Shown here piece after piece: positions 1 through 10,100 of a stretch of DNA of 16,539 nt (within the stretch, counting starts at the first letter, position 1; each line of letters starts with the position of its first letter). Position numbers and translations under genes: made by a program. Origin of the DNA: Gracilaria caudata (Eukaryota; Rhodophyta; Florideophyceae; Gracilariales; Gracilariaceae); the NCBI GenBank assembly GCA_030374735.1, contig JASCIV010000410.1, forward strand, positions 4,310 to 20,848, given 5' to 3'. The notes under the pieces are model-generated. The model saw only the letters and a program-made list of their open reading frames with translations. It was not told the origin of the DNA and made no database searches.

Positions 1-251
1 TGGCCACTCGGTGCAACCATGCAGAGCTCAGTGTTGAGGAAATCTGTTATCCAGCAGTAGATGTTTAAACTGTACACATTTTAATATTGCAGAGCTCTAA
101 CTTTTTGTGTTGAAGGTCAACAAAAATTCGCTTGAAAGTTTTCGTTCTGTACACATGTCTCTTTCTCAATGGTTCCTTGAGAACCACGTGTTCAGGTGTA
201 CGACGTGTCGTATTTATGACTACATGTGACTAGATTTTCGACGCATATGCA

Positions 252-265
252 AGTCAGTCAGTCAG
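252..265. repeat. AGTC microsatellite
   Basis: About 3.5 perfect tandem copies of AGTC. A further partial run (AGTCAGTCAC) follows at 290-299. This is a simple sequence repeat and no function is implied. Confidence 0.6.
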
Positions 266-339
266 AAGTCACAGGTTTTTAACTATAGTTAGTCAGTCAC
301 ATATACGGGCCTGGATAAGGCCTACAGGACAGCTAGTAA

Positions 340-376
340 AGCTTTGCGACCTCTCTTGCGAAGCTTGCTTTGCATA
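340..376. repeat. 37-bp degenerate direct repeat, copy 1
   Basis: Aligns without gaps to 654-690 with 33 of 37 identical bases (read by eye). Each copy contains an imperfect self-complementary core (GCTTTGCGA facing TTGCGAAGC) that could fold as a short hairpin. Read on the minus strand this copy encodes C-K-A-S-F-A-R-E-V-A-K-L, then reaches a stop soon after. Confidence 0.6.
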
Positions 377-502
377 ATATATTATATCTAGTACGAAATA
401 CAGCTTGTTGCTAGTTAGACCTTTGCATTACACAAATAACGAAAAAGAGAATATTGCACTCGTTCTATTTTTGGTTTTCCCTCTGCCATGAGATACGTAC
501 GC

Positions 503-823
503 TTAACACGGAACACTTACAATATATAAGATATAGTCATAAGTATAGAAGACCACTAACAAAATTTGTACACGGCTTAGCTTCTGAGGGGAAACGATAT
601 AATGACGTAGTTCTGTTTGTAATGTTCTATTACACAAACAAGTTAGCTCAAGGAGCTTTGCGACGCCTCTTGCGAAGCTGGCTTCGCATAGATCTGGATG
701 AGCCCTCAAGTCATCGAATGCCTCAATTACACTTGCTGGCGTTGTTCGTTGCGTCCAACCTGTGGACTGCGCCGACGACGTTTCTGTGCAGATCATCGCC
801 AGCCACGGCAGCGTCGTGCTCAT
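503..823 (-). CDS. doubtful small ORF, 106 residues
   Basis: An ATG at 823 follows an in-frame TAA closely and opens 106 codons. The first two thirds look protein-like (for example IEAFDDLRAHPDLCEASFAR). The last third is rich in Y, V, I and L and looks like translated AT-rich intergenic DNA. No family is recognised. It lies 105 bp downstream of the PLC-like gene on the same strand. It contains copy 2 of the 37-bp repeat, whose translation is similar in copy 1, so it may be a fragment of an old duplicated exon. A chance ORF is the more likely reading. Confidence 0.15.
   Translation of the reverse strand: MSTTLPWLAMICTETSSAQSTGWTQRTTPASVIEAFDDLRAHPDLCEASFARGVAKLLELTCLCNRTLQTELRHYIVSPQKLSRVQILLVVFYTYDYILYIVSVPC
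654..690. repeat. 37-bp degenerate direct repeat, copy 2
   Basis: Second copy of the repeat at 340-376, 314 bp further on. On the minus strand it encodes C-E-A-S-F-A-R-G-V-A-K-L. Two of the differences from copy 1 are silent in that frame. Possible relic of a duplicated exon or mobile element. Confidence 0.6.
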
Positions 824-928
824 CGCTTATCGTTTGTCTCGTCCTGGAGACGCGGCCACTACATCACGCTCCACGGAGTGCTTGCTTTTCTTCTCAGCTT
901 ACAAATCTATCCTCTTCGAGCTTTTCAA

Positions 929-2395
929 TCACTTATGTCCGAGGGCAAGATAATTTTGCTTGGTATTGCTGCTAGTGCACCATGCATCTGAGTCCCAATT
1001 TCCCGACACTATCCAGCTGTAGTCGTTCCCGCACACGAAATACAGATCCGACCATGTGGCACGATGGCACTTGGGAAACACATACCGAGCATAAGCACCG
1101 CCCTTGATGAAAATCGACGTCCCCACAACCGATTTCGGCAATCGAAACTCCGCCCAAGTCTTGTCACTTTCCGTGCGGAACATATGCGCCTCGCAGAAGC
1201 CACTAGATTCGAAGTTTGTCTTGATGATTCGATACACCAGCTTTTCTCCCGGAAAGTCCATGATGATCACACCCACCAGTTTCATTCCTTCATACGTGCC
1301 GATGTGATTGTACGCCTGTAAATTCGTCCAGTCGGCTACATCGGCGGGTGTCATACTTTGCGCTCCGGAGATGAAATTGAGCACCAATTTGGACGATGTG
1401 GCTGCTTTGTCGATTTGGTCGGCGATCATTAACAGTTTCTGCGCCAGCGAAGCTGTGTCCGAGCCCATTGGATTGTCGAATGGCATCAAGTTTGTACGTG
1501 TTTTGGGTGTCAGTGAGTGAATCGGTCCACGCAATTCCTTTGTCCGATAACCAAGTCGGTCTCAGAGCCAATATCCTACCACGAACCTCTCCCACAGTGG
1601 GAAGCCAGGTCCTTGCATCAACGAACAGATAACCAAACTCCGACATGTACGTGGACCAGATCGATGTGAAAGACGATGATCCCTCCATGGGAGTGTGGTT
1701 CTCTTGCACATTCATAATCACAAACTTCTTGTCATGCGAGGCCAGAAACTCTCGTACAGCAATCAGTACATCACCAAAAAACATCTCCTGGAAGCATGGG
1801 CCGTGATGTATGGCGAACACCGTACCAGCACGACGACATCTTATATCGAAGAACCGAATTCCAGCTCTAAGCTGATCTGCAATAGACCAACTCTGCGCCT
1901 GACACGCTTCTCCCTCGTAGCGTGCTCCTGAATCATGAGTGCCTGGTATAGATACATGCGCAATTGATTTGCTATCAGCCAATTCGCCCATCCAATCTCC
2001 TACAGCTGGGGGAAGCCATGAAAGAACACTAGTAGACGTAGAATTTCGCCACCAGACTGCAATTCTTCATCAAAAATGGTTACTCTTGATTTGGAAGAAG
2101 ACCTGCAACAGGGTTTGAGGAGCCTTCAAGAACAGAGCGAGGATTGGGAGCAAACTCTGCAACCTGATTCACGACGCGAGAGTCTGGACGAGCCCGAGTG
2201 AAAACAATCGCACAGAAATATCTATTTCCATCGCGGTGTTCTATTTCAATAGAACACCGCGATGGAAACAGCAGCAAGAGGAAGAGACAATGATTTTCTG
2301 GTGCGTGCTGGCAGGCTTTCGCTACTCACCAACTCTGCTTCCTCGTCAACAGTGCTTCTGAGGCGTACAGCTGGGATGGTGTCGTACTCGCTCAT
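929..2395 (-). CDS. PI-PLC X-domain (bacterial-type) phosphodiesterase, three exons, with internal frame break
   Basis: Likely cleaves phosphatidylinositol or a related phosphodiester. Modelled exons are 2330-2395, 2103-2163 and 929-2056. ATG 2395 is the first ATG after the TATA box at 2480-2485. Exon 1 (MSEYDTIPAV...) ends at a perfect donor, G|GTGAGT, in phase 0. Intron 1 ends AATCAG. Intron 2 is 46 nt, from GTCTTC to TTGCAG, and is in phase 1, which joins correctly into the WLPPAVGDWM frame. The family signature SIPGTHDS gives the first catalytic His (about residue 83 of the model). FFDIR (Arg about 115) is followed by AIHHGP with the second His. Near 1455-1512 the homology moves from one frame (ending around TDTQNTYK) to the frame one base on (LVLNFISGA, stop at 929), beside the homopolymers TTTT and GGG at 1501-1507. 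The second frame has no ATG-led start of its own. The gene is therefore either a pseudogene or carries a one-base sequence error. No signal peptide is seen in this model. The enzyme-family call is firm; exons 1-2 are tentative. Confidence 0.7.
2164..2329 (-). other. predicted intron 1 of the PLC-like gene
   Basis: 166 nt between donor GTGAGT (2324-2329) and acceptor AATCAG. Reading through without splicing meets a stop inside the hairpin at 2225-2268. The donor is consensus. The acceptor was chosen because it keeps phase with the next exon, so it is less certain. Confidence 0.45.
2225..2268. repeat. perfect 44-bp inverted repeat (21-bp arms, 2-nt loop)
   Basis: Arms 2225-2245 and 2248-2268 are exact reverse complements, starting TTTCCATCGCGG and ending CCGCGATGGAAA, with only TC between them. 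It lies near the middle of predicted intron 1 of the PLC-like gene and would form a very stable RNA hairpin. No flanking target-site duplication is visible. Confidence 0.85.
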
Positions 2396-2479
2396 GATCG
2401 AATTGTGAGGTCAGCAAGCGCAAGATGGGATAGGAACTACGATACTCGCAATATTCTGAGAGGAAAAGGGAACGAAGCG

Positions 2480-2485
2480 TTTATA
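2480..2485 (-). promoter_or_regulatory. TATA box of the PLC-like gene
   Basis: TATAAA on the minus strand (within ATATAAAC), about 85 bp upstream of the ATG at 2395. That ATG is the first one downstream, so the spacing suits a short 5' leader. Confidence 0.5.
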
Positions 2486-3434
2486 TTCTGCTCCCGTCAT
2501 GCTCGTTCGCACCGTAGTCATTCAGATTGTAACTGCTCCGAGACGTCTGGGGGATGGTGGAATTCGCATCTGTTTCACAGCAATTGCGATGTGGAGCTTT
2601 GATTCACATTGGCAAGAAACAAGCGAATATTGGAGAGCGCTTGTCTCGAAGTCTTAGGGACGCGGGTATAACGTGGACATAAATGACAATACGAACGCTA
2701 GACATGTCCAGACCATACAGAGTGTACGCAGGCTCGTTCTCGTGCCCGTCGTCCGAAAAAGAAAAAAACAACGAAGTGTCTCGTACACGAAGGGGTAGGG
2801 CACCTTTCTTCCTGAACCACTAATCAAACGTACCGTTTTCTTTGAAAATCTCCGAGCCGATACCGACTTCTATTTTTGATGAACGCAGCGCGTCACGGTT
2901 AAGAAAAAGCAAATGAGTCAGATATGATATGATTACAGCAGAACCCAGAAATGCTTTTGAGGAGCACTCGGGTAGGGTTTTGTACTTTGGTGGTATTGTA
3001 ACACACGAGGCCCGGAAAGGGAGTAACGTAAGCGAGATTGCTCTTTTAAGACATTTCGTTCCCGCGCCACAGCACGCCACTCGGTGAGGCTTCAGATCCT
3101 GCCGCTCGTTAAAAAGGGTAACTACAGGTTTTCCGTGCCCTATCAGAAAATCAGAGAGACTTCGTACGTGGAAAAAGGAACAAACATCGTCAAAATTGTG
3201 AGGCCTGTTTTTGTCTTGTTCGATCGTTCAGAAGCTGTTCCCATTGAAGGAGGCCACGTGGCGCTTTTGTGACTCGTGTTTTGGAGAACTCGCGACCAAG
3301 CACAATTGCATATCTCGTTCTCAGAGGCACCAAGAGACAAGACCCAGGCAATGTCTCGAAACTTTCCGTTCTAGAGTGGTTTCACCCTCCTCGTCATCAT
3401 CGCTGCAGCGAGACTTGAGGTGCGATGATTGGGA

Positions 3435-3442
3435 TATAAAAA
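3435..3442 (+). promoter_or_regulatory. possible plus-strand TATA box
   Basis: TATAAAAA followed by G, 32 bp upstream of the ATG at 3467 that opens a 162-codon arginine-rich ORF of doubtful reality. It may be fortuitous. Confidence 0.25.
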
Positions 3443-4082
3443 GCGTTCAAAGGGCTGTTTGTCCAAATGCATTGCTGCGTGCGAGAATCTACGCGACTCA
3501 TGAGGCAGTTTAGGCATCAAAAGAGAAGACTGCAAGTGGAACTTCCACCATCGTGTGCCGTCTCCTCCCCCCGAGAACGAACATACGCAATTACCAAAAC
3601 ATCGATAGCACGATTTAGAGTACAGGCAGTGCCAACTTCATCGATGACGCTGTGGCATCGATGTCGCGGCAGAAGCTCCCCGCAAAGAAGACTTGCATTC
3701 GTAAAGGCTTTACAAGGGGCAAGTTACTTGCGACGGTACTGCTTGGGTCGAAACTGTGCGTCCCGTGCATCAGCAAGGCTTTCCGAGCCACGCCGACATA
3801 TGTCCACGTGGCCAGCGTTCAATTTTTTTGGAGAATTTCACACATTTGGAAAAACTCAGCTTTTCGCCGTTTTTGAGGATGGGTCTTCCCCAAGCGTGGT
3901 TCGTTCGCCCTTCGCACCACAGTCAATTTGTTGGTACATCAACAAAACTTTGTGAAGCTCTTCTGAGACCAACCAAAGCGCTTTTATGTGTTCTTCGGGG
4001 CGCAGATCGTTGTAAAACTGCTCCCGTACACATCCGCTTGACTACCGCGTTTCTACAAAACTATTAATAAGACCCGAGAGTG

Positions 4083-4088
4083 AATAAA
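4083..4088 (+). promoter_or_regulatory. possible plus-strand polyadenylation signal
   Basis: AATAAA about 130 bp after the stop of the plus-strand ORF at 3467-3955. It is meaningful only if that ORF is transcribed. Confidence 0.2.
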
Positions 4089-4190
4089 ATCAAACGACTG
4101 AATGCATCATCTATTCTGTACGATATTGCACTGGTATGCTGCTTAAGTACATCAATCAAGTGATCTAAGATATATCTAGCGATATGGAAA

Positions 4191-7100
4191 TCAGGTTGTA
4201 CAGAGTACTTCGTATGAAGTAGCCCCTCTTTCCACTCCCCCGTATGAGAATAGTACTTTTCCAAATGATTTCAAGAACTTTCCAGGAATCCATATTCCAT
4301 TATGCATAGCTCTGCCGACAAAAAGCGTCTCACCGCCCGTGGTAGTGCCACCCTCAACTGCCCCGCTGGGTAGTGAACCGTTCGAGCCTGAGCGCCATGT
4401 GAGCGAGATGTTATGCGGGTTGGCGAGAACTTCGTAAGTTGAGAATGTGTTTTCCTTCCCGCCCCAAGGAATGAAGGCGTTATGGAGCTCCCTCACCATC
4501 TTTCCAGGCGTAAGTTCATCTCCAATAGTCGCCCGAGCAACAAATACCTTATTTCCGTTACTTTCGACCCCACCTTCTACAGCATCATCTGGGCAGGATC
4601 CATTACTGAACTCCATCCACTCGAGAGACCTTGTTTGGCTATCTCCCTCTCCCCCGGATACCATGCTTTCAGTAATGAGTACAGGCTTCAATGGACCGAT
4701 GGTAGTTGGTGCGGTAGGAGTGACCGTCGGTTTGATCAGCACCGGCTCCAGACGCCCGGCCGAAGGAGTACTGTCCGTCGGTTGGATGAGCACGGGCTCC
4801 AGACGTGTGGGTGCGGTGGGGGCGGTGCCTGTCGGCTTGATGAGCACTGGTTGGATAGATCCTGTTCCGAACTTTGCTGGCGGAGGCGAAGATGTTTGCG
4901 TCGGCTTGATTAGCACGGGCTGCAAACGGCCAGGGGGCTCTGAAGCATCACCATTCTCTATAGCGATCTTGGGAGTTTCCACTTCCAAGTGATGTTCCAA
5001 CACGGTCCTTGATGGGTGAATGTTCGTTATTTCCAAGCCCTCATTGTACTTACGCAGTACGGCCAAGTACTTCGCATATGGATAACTGCTTTCAAGATTC
5101 TCTTCAAGAGACGTGGCAGCATCTCCTGGGGTGAGAGTTATTCCAATGGGATCAGAGCTTGATATGACGCTTTGTAGATAGTCAACGAGTTCACTAGACA
5201 TGACTGTGCGATCTTGGAAACGAATCCCCCCCGGCATAGACGTTGCAATCGATATCGCCAAATCAGTCTTCTTCATTTCCGTATATCTTGTGTCAGCTAC
5301 ATGGACTGAATCCATGTAAAAGATTTGAGAGCTCTTCAAAGTCACGGAAGTACGGCGACTGGAGGTGCGGATGCGCAAGATGAGGTCGGTAGATGAAATA
5401 TCTTCCGCAACAAACACCGCCATCAAATCTTGGTTTAGAACCCAACGCTTCTTCCACCTTCCACTTGACTTCCGCGTCACATAATAAGGAGCGTCGTCAA
5501 CTATTTCGTATTCACCATCGACATGAAATACAAAATGGGAAGGACAGCAATCAAATGTGGCCACAGTGCGCTCTCCAGTCTTCATGATAAAACTGTTGGA
5601 GCTTCCGTAGTACTCGCCCACAGGGCTCCCATCCGGAGTTACGAATGAAACTGCTTCGCACGAAATGCCTTCGATGATCACGAACTTAGTTCCAATCTTG
5701 TAATCGTCACCTCTGGCCTTGAGTTGAACCGTTGTATTGTTTACATCTGCTGCAATGTGAACGATATCGTGCCCATCTTCAGTGTTTTCAGAACGCCCAG
5801 TGTTCACGGTGTGATTAGAAGCTGTAACTTTGATCACATTGTTGCCTTCTCCTGAATACACCTCGCTTCCATCCTGATCTGCGTGAACCATCGCGTCTCC
5901 TCTATCAATTGTGTGAGGGCTTTGGACAGTCGAGGTGTAAACGACGTGATCAAAGGACGGAGACCCCGAAACCGTGTGTCTGTCAGGTGAACGCAGGCAA
6001 TCCATGACAAGATCGGGAATACGTTGTGATTCCAGGGTGCAATCTGAGAAGACTATGCCATTCTTGAATTCAAGGCGTAATATTTCTGCTACCCCAACTG
6101 CGTCAAGTGTGAAAGGATTAGGCGCTGTTTCCAGGGAGAAGCTGGGAGAGATTCCGGTCCTTGATGTATACAACGGCAATTCGTTTCCCATAATTGTGAT
6201 AACAAAGCCGTCAGCCTCCACGGATATCCTCAGTTTCACATCACCATGATCATAGTCACCAAGCCACAGTTTTTGCTCATAGTTGCTGTTGTAGATACTG
6301 CGGTAATTGTAATTTTGTTGAGATGCTCTCATCGCCAGGAAATTAGGTACATCGTGGATTAGAATGTGTTTCGCAGAAGGATCGTCATCGAGTGGGTGTT
6401 CTTCAGAGACATTGAACATCATGACGTCTGGAACAATGTCTACCACAGCCAAGCTTCCCTGAGTAGAAGAAAATGTAGACTGTGATCCATTTTGCTCGAC
6501 TTGCATCTCGTTTGGGGTAAGCCCATCAATGATCACAGTCTTCGTTCCTACTTTCGTCGAAGTCCCCTCTGTAAGAAACTGGATTTGTACTGAATCAGAA
6601 CTGTTTCCTATGGCGACGACATCATCTCCAGGCCCACTTCGTACTGAAGTTTGATCCAACGTTCCCTCCGAAGCAGTACCGAGCCGGGTTAGATCGAAAA
6701 TGCCCCTTCCAGCTCCTGCTCTGTAAGTCACGTTGCGACGGGTGGCCAAAACAAAGTTATCTCCTTCTTGAACATCGACGAGGTCACCAGTGATAGAGCT
6801 AGCGTCAACCATATTACTGAACGTGTTGCACTCGACTTGTAAGCTCCCTAACTTCTCTCTGAGGAATTTGTACACGTTCACCCCAGATATCTCTGCATTC
6901 TCCGCGTCAGTGCCATCAAACTGAATAGAAGCAAACCGAGCTGCAAAGTTAACCATTAGATGGTCTAGATCTCGGACTCCCAATCTGTATAGGTCTCCCC
7001 AATGCTCATCGGTGAAAACCAGACGTTCCGACGCATCGGAGCAGAGCAAGTCACCATTGTCCGAACAAGACAACGTTATCTGAGACTTTTTTGCGAATGC

Positions 7101-10100
7101 TCTCAACTTCAATCGATTCCCTGCACTCTCTTCTCGAATGATGACGCTGGAACCCTTAGTGACGTATTGAACTCTGAGACTCTCGACGGCATTGGTATTC
7201 ATTGAATCGAATGACGTGCCCGGTTCGTAGACAATGCTCCGCTTGTCGTTGCTAATGGAAATGTCCCCCTTTCCACTCACATCCTGGCCATCTGGACCCA
7301 CAAATTTGACTTGAGTGAGGAGAACATTCTGATCATCGTTTGCAAGTAGATTGACAGTGAGCGTCGAATTGGACCATGATCCCTTAGCCGCTCGAGCCAC
7401 TACACCATCATCCCTGTTCGTCACGGTGATTACGATGAACTCCGTCACGAGAGGCCCATAAAGCTCATACCCATCTTGGCCAGGACCACCGGTTAGAGTG
7501 TGGCATCCGCGCATCGCAACCAGCGAGTTACTGCCACCACTCGCGTAAACTTCGCATCGACCACCGCTAGCTACGAGCAGATTATCACCATCGCGATGAC
7601 CCCTAATACTTCGAGTGTAAGCGTTTCCACGAATACTGTCAATATTCTTCAGCTGTAGTCCGAGACCGGTCCCAGTTATGTTTCCAGAACCATGTCCGGG
7701 CTGGACGTCGAGATTAATGTCCACCATGTCGACCATCTCAGAGAACTCCATATTAAGCATATTCTTTCCCTCCCATCCATCAATGATGTTATCCTCCCCC
7801 GTGAAGCGTTTGATGGAGATATTGTCATCCCCAGCGGTGCCAACGAAGCGCATAAAGGTTTGGGAGTTGTCGATGATGAATCGATGACCTTGGGAAAGAT
7901 TGGTGGCATCAACGTGGAATGTATTGCCACCAGATTCCGAACTTGTCAACTGAATTGTTTGCATGTTCTTGATGAATACCCCACGATCCACTTTGTTTTC
8001 ACTTTCAGTAGGCCATGCGTGGCTATTCGCGTCATTTTCGTCACGGTTTGCATTACTAAGATCGATGTCATGATCAAGAAGAAGCATTTGATGCCTTGCA
8101 TTGTTCCTGTTCGGGCGGGGAGCCGATCTGTTCCCGCCGTTGACAATCAATGTGTTATTCCCTGATCCTCCGATAATGTATTTGCAAATTTCCCACTGAG
8201 GAGAATTCGAAAGAGCCATAAGAACCACAGTATCTCCGCTTCCAGTGTACACATACTCATTGTGTCCATATCCGACATCGATTAAGCGAACGTTCTCATC
8301 ACCGATGACCTGGCAGCTGATGTTGATGTTGTTCCCGGCATTATCCGTGGACAACTCTGTAACATTTTCGATTCCGGATATGGAACCGCCTCTTCGAAAG
8401 GCAAACGAAAGCATCGCTTCCAATTTTTTGCTATGGGAGAAAGCCATGCAATGGCGGCCTTCATCATAATGTCCCACAGTCCAACTAATATCGTGCAGGT
8501 CGAATGTCGCCTTCTTAATCACTCTGCTTGCATTATCGATATCCCATTCGTCACATGAATAGAGGTATCGCCCATCGGTAAAATAGTCTTTGTACTTTTT
8601 GTTGAGCAGGTACCACAAGTATTTGCCGTTCAGATCTTCAGTTGACACGTTAGTTTCCCCTCCTCGACCGAAGATCCTGTCAACAAACTTTTTCGCCACA
8701 TCTGAACTCGAAGAGAAAGCTGGCTTGTGCATCGGGTTCATGAGTACTTCAAAGTTGTTAATTAGGGCTCCAAGGGCGACGCCCCCGACGCCCTTACTCT
8801 GATTCTGCCGAGACAAATCCACATACACGCGATGTATGTCATCCGGAGGAAATACAAGCGCATGAGAGAGCTCGTCATTATTATAAGCGAAGAAGTCTGC
8901 AGAGATCTGAAGAGTGTCTATGCCTTCTCCACCTTCTGCTAAACGATCTATACCTGGTTCGAACCTCAACGTATCATCACCAGGGCCACCTATCAACGCA
9001 TCTATAGATGTCCCTCCGTTCAAGAAGTCGTTTCCTTCACCTCCATAGATTGTGTCGTTACCTGCTTCACCGAACAGCAAATCGTCGCCTGCTAGCCCAT
9101 ATACAGTGTCCGGTCCGACGCCGGCAAGAATCAAATCGTCGTTAAGCCTGCCCTTCAAGATTTCTCCAAGGCTTCCGGAATCCCTAAGCGCAACACGAAG
9201 TTCCGGATCATCGCCATCGGCTTTAGCTTTCTCACTGAGCTTCTTCACAATTCTCTCTTTTACAGCGGTATCGTCTGCACCCTCTTCACTGACTCCAACA
9301 GCCCTCGCATCAGTCATAAAGATGAAGAGATCGTACCCTTCCGCCTTGTACATCTCTGCTTGGCTATCTATATAGGCCTGAAAACCAGTTGACTGAATGT
9401 GAGTTTCGAATGCTTCCCTAAGCTTTTCCTCTGGGGTTCTTGTGTCCACCATGTCTGCGAAAAAGCCAATAACCATATTGACGACGGCGAGAATTGTATT
9501 TGCCAAGTCTACTACCAGAGACAATGCAGTTCCAATTCCAGGGATGAAGTCGAGAACCATACTCACTCCATCCAGTGCGACGGATACACAGTCTATACCA
9601 GCCATGATCCCATAGACCGCGGCCTTACCGATGTTGCCGCTCCGTCGCGCGTCATCTGCTGCAATCGCGTTCTTAGCGATTGATGATATTCCCATACCAA
9701 TGGCAAAAGCTCCTCCAACAGCAGACGCGAAACGGAGACCCATGCGAGCAGCTTGACGAGCAGGACCTTTAGCCAAGGCACTCACTTTAGCACTTAGTTT
9801 GTGCTGCACGATTTGGCGAATGTTGTTGATGCCATCGCCAATTCCAAGTACACCTTGCGCCGTGCGAAGCCGAGCATTTCGCAAGGTCGTTTGGTATTCT
9901 TGTTCGGAGATTTCCTGCTCTCGAAGACGACGCTCTGCATTCTCTATCATGTCATCTCCAGCAGCGATGTCAACGCTTCCCATAGCGATACCGAAACCGC
10001 CAGTTACGCCCTGCACTCCACGACCTACTTTGCCGAGGATCTTCTGCGCGCGCAGTTTACCGTTTTGGCGAACTTTTTGCCTCTGCAGTTGAGAGTTGAG

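Larger units (their letters stand above)
1..502. other. AT-rich intergenic region at left edge
   Basis: No convincing gene is visible. The plus-strand frame open at base 1 closes at the TAG at 58-60 and has no recognisable content. The region holds a short AGTC tandem tract, the palindrome AACTATAGTT (281-290) and the first copy of a 37-bp degenerate repeat. It is probably 3'-flanking DNA of the minus-strand PLC-like gene. Confidence 0.5.
2486..4190. other. 1.7-kb region without a convincing gene
   Basis: All six frames hold only short ORFs of unlikely composition, and no family is recognised. A plus-strand TATA box (3435), an ATG-led 162-codon ORF (3467-3955, arginine-rich) and an AATAAA (4083) are arranged like a small transcription unit, but the product resembles nothing known. 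TGTCTCG-like motifs occur at 2642, 2777 and 3352. The right part includes the 3' flank of the giant gene, in which no canonical AATAAA is seen on the minus strand. Confidence 0.5.

Noticed and set aside
929..1534. Second half of the PLC-like gene as a separate gene
   Set aside because: The frame opens at a TTG, not an ATG, and its content (LVLNFISGA) is the expected continuation of the same PI-PLC domain.
4447..4992. Plus-strand ORFs opposite the proline-rich linker, with repetitive GLISTGSRRP-like peptides
   Set aside because: They are the complement of the PVLIKPT repeat DNA in the giant gene.
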